Source of the DNA: Lentzea atacamensis | GTDB taxonomy: Bacteria > Actinomycetota > Actinomycetes > Mycobacteriales > Pseudonocardiaceae | Length of the DNA: 64,000 nucleotides | Direction of reading: 5' to 3' | Assembly (NCBI RefSeq): GCF_003269295.1 | Contig: NZ_QLTT01000001.1 | Span: 825,635 to 889,634, forward strand | Shown: in pieces, positions 17,993 through 25,777 of the stretch | Position numbering within the stretch: the first letter of the stretch is position 1 | How the letters are laid out: each line of letters starts with the position of its first letter | The notes under the pieces: model-generated | The model's input: only the letters and a program-made list of their open reading frames with translations | Told to the model about the DNA's origin: nothing | The model's database searches: none | Made by a program: the position numbers and the translations under genes

Positions 17993-19143
17993 AGCGTCAC
18001 CGGCTTGCCGCCGAGGGTCACCCGCAGCTTGCCGTCCGAGGCGAACGACCAGCCGAGGGCACCCGTGTAGCCAGCACACCGCGAGCCGTTGGCGCCCGTC
18101 CAGAACTGGTTCGAGCTGTCCGCGCTGCCGACGGTCTTGTCGTTGCTGCCCTTGCTGCTGCGACAGGACGTGTTGCCGCGGAACACCGAACTGCCCGCGT
18201 CGAACGAGAAGTTGCGCTCGTCGTTGTCGATGCTGAGGTTGCTCGACACCGCCATCGCGCCGGGGTTGCGGTTGTAGGTGAAGCCGTGCTTGCCGTTGTC
18301 GAACGCGATCGTGCGGCGGATCGTGTGGTTCACGGCGATGTCCTCGCCGCCCAGCTTGAAGCCGTTGCGGTCGCCGTTGCCGGCCTGGCCGCCGTTGCTG
18401 AGCGTGCCGTTCTTGTACGCCAGCGAGTCCTCGATGGTCACCGTGCCGATCGCGCCCGTGTCGGACTTGGTGTAGAGGTCCCAGCCGTCGTCGATGTTGT
18501 TGTGCGCCACGGCGTACCGGAAGACGTTGCCGGAACCGACGGTCAGCTTCGCGGCGAACCCGTCGGCGTCCTCGCCGTCGGAGTCGCGGTTGTCGTGCGA
18601 CTCCGCGCTCAGCACCAGGTTGTTGGCCGGCCACTGGCTCTTCGGCGTGCTGGACGCCATGCGCGAGAGCTGCAGGCCCGTGTCGCGGTTGAAGCGGGTG
18701 ATGGTGCGTTCGAAGATGTTGTTGCTGCCACCGACGAAAATGCCGTTGTCGCCGGCGCGTTCGACGGTGATGCCGTGGACGTGCCAGTACGACCCGTTCA
18801 CGGCGAGGCCCCGGTTGGCCGGATCCTCGGACTGCGCCGAGAAGTTCAGCACCGGCTTCTCGGACTGGTAGGCCGTCAGCTTCTTGCGGGCGCTCGCCGT
18901 GCCGTTGTTGGTCGGCGGAATGGTCACCGTCTGGGCGAGGCTGTACGTGCCGCCGCGCAGGTGGATCGTGCCGCCAGCCGCGATCCGGGAGATCGCCGCA
19001 GTCAGCGTGGTCGGGTCCGAGATCGTGCCGGTCGCGCCGTCACGGCCGGACGGCGACACGTACAGGACGCTGTCGGCGGCGGACGCGGGTAACGGCAACG
19101 CCAGGACCACGGCCAAGGCCACGCCGATGGACTTCGTTTTCAT
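17989..19143 (-). CDS. Secreted pectate lyase, PL9
   Basis: A 384-residue right-handed beta-helix with a signal peptide (about 1-22). It should cleave polygalacturonan with calcium, outside the cell. PL9 signatures are DDGWDLYTKSDTGAIG, the catalytic-lysine motif NGFKLGGED and the following VNHTIRRTIAFDN and GFTYNRNPG. The start is set at ATG 19143, with GGGGAG upstream; a longer TTG frame would overlap the operator. It is a single-gene unit whose upstream site resembles CebR/CelR boxes rather than the other palindromes in the window. Confidence 0.9.
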   Translation of the reverse strand: MKTKSIGVALAVVLALPLPASAADSVLYVSPSGRDGATGTISDPTTLTAAISRIAAGGTIHLRGGTYSLAQTVTIPPTNNGTASARKKLTAYQSEKPVLNFSAQSEDPANRGLAVNGSYWHVHGITVERAGDNGIFVGGSNNIFERTITRFNRDTGLQLSRMASSTPKSQWPANNLVLSAESHDNRDSDGEDADGFAAKLTVGSGNVFRYAVAHNNIDDGWDLYTKSDTGAIGTVTIEDSLAYKNGTLSNGGQAGNGDRNGFKLGGEDIAVNHTIRRTIAFDNGKHGFTYNRNPGAMAVSSNLSIDNDERNFSFDAGSSVFRGNTSCRSSKGSNDKTVGSADSSNQFWTGANGSRCAGYTGALGWSFASDGKLRVTLGGKPVTL

Positions 19144-19176
19144 CACGGGTTCTCCCCAGGTGCGAAAGGGCAATTC

Positions 19177-19190
19177 TGGGAGCGCTCTCA
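19177..19190. promoter_or_regulatory. CebR/CelR-like operator before the pectate lyase
   Basis: TGGGAGCGCTCTCA differs at one position from the actinobacterial CelR/CebR box TGGGAGCGCTCCCA, which answers to cellobiose. It lies 33 bases before the pectate lyase start. Confidence 0.6.
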
Positions 19191-19297
19191 AGCAAGCTAA
19201 CGCACCTACTTTCCGAACCGCAATGAAGCGCCAGAAGATTCACAACGGTGAAAAGCGTGCAATTCACGGACATGAATTCGCCGACCATTGTGAACGC

Positions 19298-19340
19298 ACA
19301 CCGAGTCCGCGCACGGTGAACCCGTCCGCGGACTCGGTGT
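19298..19340 (-). terminator. Strong hairpin downstream of the second PL11
   Basis: The arms ACACCGAGTCCGCG and CGCGGACTCGGTGT pair over 14 bases around a 15-base loop, 20 bases past the PL11 stop. No T-run is obvious, as is common in actinomycetes. Confidence 0.7.
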
Positions 19341-19360
19341 TCAGTTGTCCCGCGAAGGAA

Positions 19361-21121
19361 TCAGGGAGTCGCGAAGCTCGGGTGCGGCGGCTGGTTGTAG
19401 GCGGTGTTCTGCCAGGCCACGGCCTCCCGGTACTGCCGGTCCTCCATCAGCGACGGCCGCCGGATCGACGTCGGCTCGGTGGTCGAGTAGATGCGCAGCG
19501 CCCTGCTGTCGGAGGTGCGCCAGATGACCTCCTCGCGCCAGTCGCCGAGGATGTCCGCCTGCAACGCCGGCGTGGACTTGGTGCCGTTGTTGGAGGCCAC
19601 GCCCGATCCGGTGAGCAGTCGCGTGTCACCGTTGGGGCCGTACTTGTCGATCGTGGTGCCGTTCAGCAGCTCGCGCTGCGCGTCACCGTCCCACCAGATC
19701 ACGAAGTTGATCGAACCCGGCTTGCGCGCCGCGACCTGGCCGCCCGTGGTGGCGCTGCGCAGCCCGCCGACCGACGCGGACCACGCCTCGGCACCGGGGT
19801 TGCCCGCCCAGATGTCCGCGGCGACCGCGCGGCCGTTGTCACAGCCGCACGACGGCGCGCTCCACAGGATCTGGCCGGTCCGCGCGTCGCCCATCCAGTG
19901 CGTGACCTCGTTCGTCCACTCCGACGGCTTGAAGACCTCCAGGCCGGGACGGGACGGGATGAAGTCGCCGACGTGGAGCGCGTCGCCGTGGTGGGTGTTG
20001 TTCTGCCACAGACCGCGGCCGTTGTCGTCGATCGCCATCGAGCCGTAGATGATCTCGTCGCGGCCGTCGCCGTCCACGTCGGCCACGGACAGCTGGTGGT
20101 TGCCCTTGCCCTCCCAGGCCGAGCGGTTGGACTGCGCGTTCGAGTCGAACGTCCACCGGTGGGTGAGCTGCCCGTTGCGGAAGTCCCACGCCGCGATCAC
20201 GGCACGGGTGTAGTAGCCGCGCGCCATGATGATGCTCGGCCGCGCACCGTCCACATAGGCCGTTCCCGCGAGGAACCGGTCGACCCGGTTGCCGTAGCTG
20301 TCACCCCACGACGAGACGTTTCCGCGTGGTGGCACGTAGTTCTCGGTGTCGAGCACCGCGCCGTCCGTGCCGCGGAACACCGAGAGGAACTCCGGCCCGG
20401 TCAGGATGTAACCGTCGGCGTTGCGGTGGTCGGCGTTCGCGTTGCCGATCACCTGCCCGGTGCCGGACCGGGTGCCGTCCGCGGTCTTCACGGCGATCTC
20501 GGCCTTGCCGTCACCGTCGTAGTCGAAGACCTGGAACTGCGTGTAGTGGGCGCCCGCGCGGATGTTGCGGCCGAGGTCGATGCGCCACAGCCGGGTGCCG
20601 TTGAGCTTGTACGCGTCCAGGTACACGTTGCCCGTGCGGCCCTTCTGCGCGTTGTCCTTGGCGTCGGCGGGATCCCACTTGAGGACGATCTCCCACTCTC
20701 CGTCGCCGTCCAGGTCGCCGACCGACGCGTCGTTCGCCACGTAGCCGGAGCCCGGGATCTGCAGGGGAACGTCCCGGCTCGTCGCCAGCGTGCCCACGGA
20801 ACGCGTGGCCGCCGATTCCACGCCTCCGCTCACCTGACGCACCGAGTAGGACGCGTTCGCGGGCGCACCCGCGTCGAGATAGCTCGTCGCTGTCGTCACC
20901 GGCGCGCGGTTGACCTTCACGCCGTCGCGGTAGACGTTGAACGCCACATCAGCGGCGTCAGAGCCGAGCAGCCGCCACGACACGAAGTTGCCGTTGCCGT
21001 GGACCGACCGGATGCTGACGAGCCCGCGATCGGAGGAGATCGCCGGTTCACCTGCGAGCGCGGGCACGCCGCTCGCGACGAGAACCGCCGCCAGCAGTGC
21101 CGACATCGTTGTCAGCCTCAT
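19361..21121 (-). CDS. Secreted rhamnogalacturonan lyase, PL11 (short form)
   Basis: A 586-residue secreted lyase on rhamnogalacturonan I, with a signal peptide (about 1-24), an N-terminal beta-sandwich and an eight-bladed propeller. Calcium-type loops VGDLDGDGEWEIVLKWDP, FDYDGDGKAEIAVKTADG and VADVDGDGRDEIIYGS are present, as are IRAGAHYTQF, MARGYYTR and the C-terminal DRQYREAVAWQNTAYNQPPH. It lacks the two extra segments of the other PL11 here and is close in length to typical endo-acting enzymes. The start is at ATG 21121, since the longer frame begins inside the preceding gene. It lies seven bases after the GH12 gene, an unexpected operon partner for a pectin enzyme. Confidence 0.92.
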   Translation of the reverse strand: MRLTTMSALLAAVLVASGVPALAGEPAISSDRGLVSIRSVHGNGNFVSWRLLGSDAADVAFNVYRDGVKVNRAPVTTATSYLDAGAPANASYSVRQVSGGVESAATRSVGTLATSRDVPLQIPGSGYVANDASVGDLDGDGEWEIVLKWDPADAKDNAQKGRTGNVYLDAYKLNGTRLWRIDLGRNIRAGAHYTQFQVFDYDGDGKAEIAVKTADGTRSGTGQVIGNANADHRNADGYILTGPEFLSVFRGTDGAVLDTENYVPPRGNVSSWGDSYGNRVDRFLAGTAYVDGARPSIIMARGYYTRAVIAAWDFRNGQLTHRWTFDSNAQSNRSAWEGKGNHQLSVADVDGDGRDEIIYGSMAIDDNGRGLWQNNTHHGDALHVGDFIPSRPGLEVFKPSEWTNEVTHWMGDARTGQILWSAPSCGCDNGRAVAADIWAGNPGAEAWSASVGGLRSATTGGQVAARKPGSINFVIWWDGDAQRELLNGTTIDKYGPNGDTRLLTGSGVASNNGTKSTPALQADILGDWREEVIWRTSDSRALRIYSTTEPTSIRRPSLMEDRQYREAVAWQNTAYNQPPHPSFATP

Positions 21122-21128
21122 CGTGTTC

Positions 21129-21821
21129 TCACCCGCCCGAAACCGAGTAGCTGTTGGTCCTGAAGGTCTTGCCACCGCTCGACGACGTGATCTCGTAGCC
21201 GAACTGGACCTCGCCGACCGTGACGTCACCCCACCAGCCACGCGCGCGGATCCAGTTCATGACGGCCTTGAGGTCGACCGTGCCGGACGAGGTGTTGGAC
21301 GTGCGCAGGAACGAGAACACCGCGTTGTGGCCGTTGGAGCCGCGGTACACGTCCCAGGTGTGGCCGCCGACGGTGAACGTGCCCTGCCGTGATCCGATGG
21401 CACCGACCGGGCCTGTCCTGTTCATCCACACCATGACCTCGTAGGCGTTGTTGTTCGCCCAGATGTCATAGGTGGTGGCGTAAGCGCCGGAACCCGGCAC
21501 GCTCACGTTGAAGCTGCTCCTGAGCGAACCGATCGCACTGAGCCGCTTGTTCAACGCTTTTCCGGCGTGCGGGTACGACTTCACCCCACCGGTGTTCGGG
21601 TGATTGGCGAAGACATTCCACTTGCTGTAGGAATCCGCCGAGATCGTCTGCGAACCGTGGCCACTGCCCCAGATGTTGTTGCGCACGATGTAGCCACCGT
21701 TGTTCCAGGTGCCCCACCGGTCCGAGGACGACCAGACCGCCGCCGCCGCGGTCGGGGCGCCCAGTGAGAACGCGAGAGTCGCGGCGAGCGCTGTCACCAG
21801 CGCCCGCGTCAACGTGTTCAT
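21129..21821 (-). CDS. Secreted endo-beta-1,4-glucanase/xyloglucanase, GH12
   Basis: A 230-residue beta-jelly-roll enzyme with a signal peptide (about 1-28). The mature part shows the GH12 pattern WGTWNNGGYIVRNNIWGS, NHPNTGGVKSYPH, the nucleophile glutamate in YEVMVWMNR and the acid/base in EVQFGYEITSS. Family activities are endo-1,4-glucanase and xyloglucanase; the GH74 two genes away makes xyloglucan attractive. There is no CBM. ATG follows GGAAGGAAGG. A LacI-type palindrome lies 23 bases upstream, and the gene is divergent from the second lacI. Confidence 0.92.
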   Translation of the reverse strand: MNTLTRALVTALAATLAFSLGAPTAAAAVWSSSDRWGTWNNGGYIVRNNIWGSGHGSQTISADSYSKWNVFANHPNTGGVKSYPHAGKALNKRLSAIGSLRSSFNVSVPGSGAYATTYDIWANNNAYEVMVWMNRTGPVGAIGSRQGTFTVGGHTWDVYRGSNGHNAVFSFLRTSNTSSGTVDLKAVMNWIRARGWWGDVTVGEVQFGYEITSSSGGKTFRTNSYSVSGG

Positions 21822-21843
21822 GGAACCTTCCTTCCCGGGGAAA

Positions 21844-21857
21844 TTGAAACGTTTCAC
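21844..21857. promoter_or_regulatory. LacI-type operator before GH12
   Basis: TTGAAACGTTTCAC contains the perfect 12-base palindrome TGAAACGTTTCA with a central CG. It stands between the divergent GH12 and second lacI genes and resembles the GAAGCGTTTC site before the first lacI. Confidence 0.65.
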
Positions 21858-21875
21858 CCGGAGGAAACATTAGCG

Positions 21876-21923
21876 TCGAATAAATCGAATGCGCTGCATC
21901 TGATTTTTCGACCCCGCATTCGA
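21876..21923. promoter_or_regulatory. TCGAA/TTCGA cluster between GH12 and lacI
   Basis: TCGAA occurs at 21876 and 21885 (nine-base period), and TTCGA at 21907 and 21919. The cluster is in the divergent promoter region. Confidence 0.4.
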
Positions 21924-21991
21924 CGGCGGTACACGGGCGTGACGCGCCCACCGCTAAGGTTGCGTGTACAAGCACTCGCGCGGGAGGCCGG

Positions 21992-23017
21992 TTGATCACC
22001 ATCAAGGACGTCGCCAGGCACGCCGGCGTGTCCGTCAGCACGGTGTCCTACGTGCTCAGCGGCAAGAGACGGATCTCCAGCGAGACGTCGCAGCGGGTGC
22101 GCAGCAGCATCCTCGAGCTGGGCTTCCACCCCAACGCCGGAGCCAGGGCACTAGCGAGCAGCCGCACGAACGTCCTCGCGCTCGTCGTTCCACTGCGGAC
22201 GGACCTCAACCTCCCGGTGATCATGCAGTTCGTGTCGGCGATCGTCACCACGGCCCGTGAGCACGACTACGACGTGTTGTTGCTGACCAAGGAGTCCGGC
22301 TCCGACGAGGTGCACCGGGTGGTCGCGTCCGCGCGGGCCGACGCGGTGATCGTGATGGACGTCGAGGCACGCGACCCCCGCATCCCCGCGCTGCGCGAGC
22401 TGGACGTCCCGGTGGTGCTGGTCGGTGTTCCCGCCGATCCCGCCGGGCTCGGCTGCGTCGACCTCGACTTCGCCACGAGCGGCGCGCGGGCCGTGTCGCA
22501 CCTGGCCGATCTCGGGCACCGCTCGATCGGGCTCGTCGGCTCCCCACCGGCGGTCTACGAACGCAAAACCGGCTATGCGACGCGGTTCCTGACCGGAGTC
22601 ACCGAGCGCGCACAGCAGCGCGGCGTGGCCGTTCACGTACATCCGTGCGCGCCCTCGTACACCGCGCTCAACGCGTGCCTGGACGATCTGCTGCTGCCCG
22701 AGCGCGGCGTCACGGCCCTGGTGGTGCACAACGAGGCCGTGCTCACGGACGTGGCGCTGGAGCTGCGGCGCCGGGACAAGCGGGTGCCGGAGGACATCTC
22801 GGTGATCGCGCTGTGCCCGGACGCCATCGCCGCCATCCAGCCGGTGCCGCTCACGTCGATCGCGATCCCCTCCGACGACGTGGGCAAGATCGCGGTGGAG
22901 ATGCTGATGCGCGGCCTGGCGGGCGAGCAGCCGGCCGAAGTCCGGCTGCTCGGCCCTCACCTGACTGATCGGGGCAGCACGATCACGGCACCGCGCACGG
23001 CCGGTCGTTCAGTGTGA
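21992..23017 (+). CDS. LacI/GalR-family transcriptional repressor (second paralogue)
   Basis: A 341-residue regulator starting at TTG, five bases after GGGAGG. Residues 1-50 are the DNA-binding and hinge part (ITIKDVARHAGVSVSTVSYVLSGKR), followed by a ligand-binding domain. It is strikingly similar to the other LacI here over the whole length (for example AGARALASSRTNVLALVVPLR against AGARALATSRANVVALVLPLR). The two therefore arose by duplication and may read related operators. It probably controls the divergent GH12-PL11 unit and itself. Its 3' end overlaps the convergent GH74 gene by 35 bases, which is unusually long. Confidence 0.9.
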   Translation: MITIKDVARHAGVSVSTVSYVLSGKRRISSETSQRVRSSILELGFHPNAGARALASSRTNVLALVVPLRTDLNLPVIMQFVSAIVTTAREHDYDVLLLTKESGSDEVHRVVASARADAVIVMDVEARDPRIPALRELDVPVVLVGVPADPAGLGCVDLDFATSGARAVSHLADLGHRSIGLVGSPPAVYERKTGYATRFLTGVTERAQQRGVAVHVHPCAPSYTALNACLDDLLLPERGVTALVVHNEAVLTDVALELRRRDKRVPEDISVIALCPDAIAAIQPVPLTSIAIPSDDVGKIAVEMLMRGLAGEQPAEVRLLGPHLTDRGSTITAPRTAGRSV

Positions 23018-25658
23018 ACGACACCGGTTTCGCGTTGGTGCCCGTCCAGCTCCCGGTGAACCCGAAGCCGGTGGTGGCGTTCGGTTTGATCTCCCTGTTG
23101 TAGCCCTGGTCCGTCACGGACACCGCGGCACCGGTCTGGGTGACCTTGCCGTTCCACAGCTGGTTGATCACCTGGCCGTTGGCGAACGACCACTTGAGCG
23201 TCCATCCGCTGACGGCCGCGGAGCCGGTGTTGGTGATCATGACGGCGGCCTGGAAGCCACCAGGCCACTGGTTCTCCACGGTGTACTTCACCGCGCAGCC
23301 GGTGCCCGGTGGCGGGCCCGTGGTCGTCGTCGTGGTGGTCGTCGTGGTCGTGGTCGTCGTGGTGGTCGTCGTGGTGGGCGGGGTTCCGGTCATCTCGCCG
23401 AGCACGACACCGCGCCCGTTGGTGCCGAGGTAGACGCGGCCGTACACCCGCGGGTCGCCCGTGATGGCGTCCCCGATGTTGCCGTACTGGTGGCGGTCGT
23501 CGTTGATCCGCACCCAGCTCGCGCCCGTGTCGTCGGACCGGAAGACGCCTTTGACCCCTCCGGTTTCGCCGATCAGGTACAGCGCGGGGTAGGTCCGCCC
23601 GGAGGCCGCCTTGCCGAAGCCGATGTTGAGCGAGCCCGCCACGCCGGGCACCTTCGCGAACGTCGCACCGGAGTCCGTCGAACGCCACAGCCCGCCCGTG
23701 CCCGTGAGCCAGACGTCGCCTTCGCGGCCCGCCACCGCCTTGAACCGCGCGGACTCCGGCAGCCCGGTCGCGGCCGTCGCGGTGAACGAGGCGCCGCCGT
23801 TGGTGCTCACGTAGAATTTCCCGGCGGCGAACCCGTAGAACTTCATCGGGTTCACCCGGTCCGACTCGACGACCGCGCCCGCCGGGATGCCGGTCGACGC
23901 CGACCACGAGTTGCCGAAGCCGGTCGCGTGGTGCACGCCGGTTCCGGCGGGGCTCCAGACGAACCTGCTGCCGTCGGCCGCCGCCGCCACGGTGCCGCCG
24001 CCGGTGACACCGCCCGGTTCCTGGCCCTGGAACCAGTTCGCGCCGCCATCGGTGGAGAACGCCACCCTGTTGTCGTTGGGCCTGCTGGTCTTGTCGAAGT
24101 CACCAGCGCGCACCATCGTCGCGGGGGTGAGCTCGGCGAAGTCCAGGCTGCGGGTGGAGGTGAAGTAGGGCTGGGTGAACATCCTGGCCGGCACCGCGTC
24201 CAGCCGGTCGTGCCGGAACCCTCCGATGTCGCCCAGGGCGCTGACCAGCGGCGGCCCGGACGGCGGGCTGATGAGGTCGAGCACCGCGGTCTCCTCCAGC
24301 CCGGCGGCCACCGGCCGGATCGTGAACTGGGTGCCGCGGTCCCACGCGGTGAGGTCGGTGGTGCCGTAGATCGTGGCGCCGGTGCCGTACATCATCCGGT
24401 CGGAGTTGAACGGGTCGATCTCCATCGACTCGGTCATCCAGCCGAGCTTCGGTGACGTCTCCGGCGGAGCGGGGTTCGCGCCGAGGTCGAGCCACGGCGA
24501 AGCGCTGATGTCCATCTTGTAGCGGAAGCTGCGGTTGGGATAGCTCGTCCAGTCCCAGACTCGCGTCCAGGTGGCGCCGTAGTCGGTGCTGCGGAAGAAC
24601 ACCACGTCCGGCCACCACATGATCTGCGTGGCGACCATGAGCGTGCCGGGCTTCTTGCGGTCGACGGTCAGGCCGCTGTAGCCGAACGTGTTGTCAGCGC
24701 TGCTCGACGGCACGGGACTGATCTGCGTCCACGCGCCGGTCGCGGTGTTGAGCTTCCAGACGTCACCCTTGGCGCCGTCGTAGGGACCGCCGGTGTCGCT
24801 CGTCGCGAGGTAGAGCGTGTCGCCCTGGAGAACTCCCTTGTGCGGCAGGAAACCCGTCGGCTGCCCCGCGACGCGTTCCCACGTCGTACCGCCGTTCGTG
24901 CTGCGGTAGACGTTGTTCTGCTTGTCGGCCACGCCCACGTAGATGGTCTGCGTCGCCGAGCCTGCGGATCCGGTGCGCGGGTCGAACGTCACCCACAGCA
25001 CGCCTTGGTTGTCGTTGAGATAGCCGTTGGGGTCGCTGGGATCCTGGACGTAGTTGCCGGGGTTCGGGAACGCCGTGACCTTGCCCCACGTGGCACCGAA
25101 GTCCGTGCTGCGCCACAGGCCGTTGCCGCTCGGGGCGGCGAAGTACAGCACGCTGTTGCGGTTCGGGTCGATCGCGAGCCGCTCCCCCATCCCGCGGCCC
25201 GGCATGTTGCCGCCGACCTTGAACGGAAGCGGCGTGGCCTGCCACGTGCTGCCGCGGTCGGAGGAACGCAGAATCGCGCCGTTGTTGGGATCCCAGCTGT
25301 TGGTGTACATGCCGGCGGCGACGTACACCCGGTTCGGGTCGACGGCGTCGGTCGCGAGGCTTGCGACGCCGTTGAGGCCCCAGTTGTCGAGGCCGACGTG
25401 GTCGAGCAGCGGAATCCACCTGCTGGTCTGCTGGTTCCACCGGTACGCGCCGCCGATGTCGGTGCGCGCGTAGATCAGGTTCGGTTCACTCTGGTTGAAC
25501 ACGATGCCGGGCACGAAGCCGCCACCGGCTATCTCGACGTTCCCCCACGAATAGGTCTCCGCCGCGGCCGCGGAGTGACCCGCGCTCGTCGTGTGCGCCA
25601 CCACGACGAGCGCGGCTGTCGTCACCGCTGCCAGTGCGCCTGCCAGGACTCTCCGCAT
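22983..25658 (-). CDS. Secreted endo-xyloglucanase, GH74, with poly-Thr linker and CBM2
   Basis: An 891-residue protein: signal peptide (about 1-33), twin seven-bladed propellers of GH74 (about 36-755), a linker containing 19 threonines in a row, and a C-terminal CBM2 (about 785-891, starting GCAVKYTVENQWPGGF). Likely catalytic aspartates are in YARTDIGGAYRW and ALGDIGGFRHD. It cuts the xyloglucan backbone outside the cell while CBM2 holds cellulose. The mRNA start can fold as CGAGAA-GGGAA-TTCTCG, putting the ribosome site in a loop directly before ATG. It is preceded by a TTCGA cluster and a perfect GAATTCCGCGGAATTC palindrome. It is in the same orientation as the GH30 pair upstream. Confidence 0.93.
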   Translation of the reverse strand: MRRVLAGALAAVTTAALVVVAHTTSAGHSAAAAETYSWGNVEIAGGGFVPGIVFNQSEPNLIYARTDIGGAYRWNQQTSRWIPLLDHVGLDNWGLNGVASLATDAVDPNRVYVAAGMYTNSWDPNNGAILRSSDRGSTWQATPLPFKVGGNMPGRGMGERLAIDPNRNSVLYFAAPSGNGLWRSTDFGATWGKVTAFPNPGNYVQDPSDPNGYLNDNQGVLWVTFDPRTGSAGSATQTIYVGVADKQNNVYRSTNGGTTWERVAGQPTGFLPHKGVLQGDTLYLATSDTGGPYDGAKGDVWKLNTATGAWTQISPVPSSSADNTFGYSGLTVDRKKPGTLMVATQIMWWPDVVFFRSTDYGATWTRVWDWTSYPNRSFRYKMDISASPWLDLGANPAPPETSPKLGWMTESMEIDPFNSDRMMYGTGATIYGTTDLTAWDRGTQFTIRPVAAGLEETAVLDLISPPSGPPLVSALGDIGGFRHDRLDAVPARMFTQPYFTSTRSLDFAELTPATMVRAGDFDKTSRPNDNRVAFSTDGGANWFQGQEPGGVTGGGTVAAAADGSRFVWSPAGTGVHHATGFGNSWSASTGIPAGAVVESDRVNPMKFYGFAAGKFYVSTNGGASFTATAATGLPESARFKAVAGREGDVWLTGTGGLWRSTDSGATFAKVPGVAGSLNIGFGKAASGRTYPALYLIGETGGVKGVFRSDDTGASWVRINDDRHQYGNIGDAITGDPRVYGRVYLGTNGRGVVLGEMTGTPPTTTTTTTTTTTTTTTTTTTGPPPGTGCAVKYTVENQWPGGFQAAVMITNTGSAAVSGWTLKWSFANGQVINQLWNGKVTQTGAAVSVTDQGYNREIKPNATTGFGFTGSWTGTNAKPVSFTLNDRPCAVP
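23320..23376 (-). repeat. Threonine-codon repeat encoding the GH74 linker
   Basis: Nineteen consecutive ACC/ACG codons encode the poly-Thr linker between the GH74 and CBM2 domains. The synonymous codons alternate irregularly, so this is not a pure microsatellite. Confidence 0.85.
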
Positions 25659-25731
25659 CGAGAATTCCCTTCTCGGCTATTTTCGCGAAGTGTGCGGCGG
25701 CGCACTCCTCAGTTCAAAGGGCACTTTCGCT

Positions 25732-25764
25732 TTCGACTCGAATCGACCGGTCTCCCAGGTCGAA
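25732..25764. promoter_or_regulatory. TTCGA/TCGAA cluster before GH74
   Basis: TTCGA at 25732 and TCGAA at 25738 and 25760, with a further TCGA at 25743, lie 75-105 bases before the GH74 start. Confidence 0.4.
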
Positions 25765-25777
25765 TTCCGCGGAATTC
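25762..25777. promoter_or_regulatory. Perfect 16-base palindrome between GH30 and GH74
   Basis: GAATTCCGCGGAATTC is a perfect palindrome without a spacer. It overlaps the GH30 stop codon and the last TCGAA copy. It is not of the usual LacI type. It may be an operator for GH74 or chance. Confidence 0.35.

Noticed and set aside
23320..23376. Poly-threonine tract as a phase-variable repeat
   Set aside because: The codons are mixed ACC and ACG in irregular order, and the reading frame would be kept only by triplet changes. It is a typical CBM linker.
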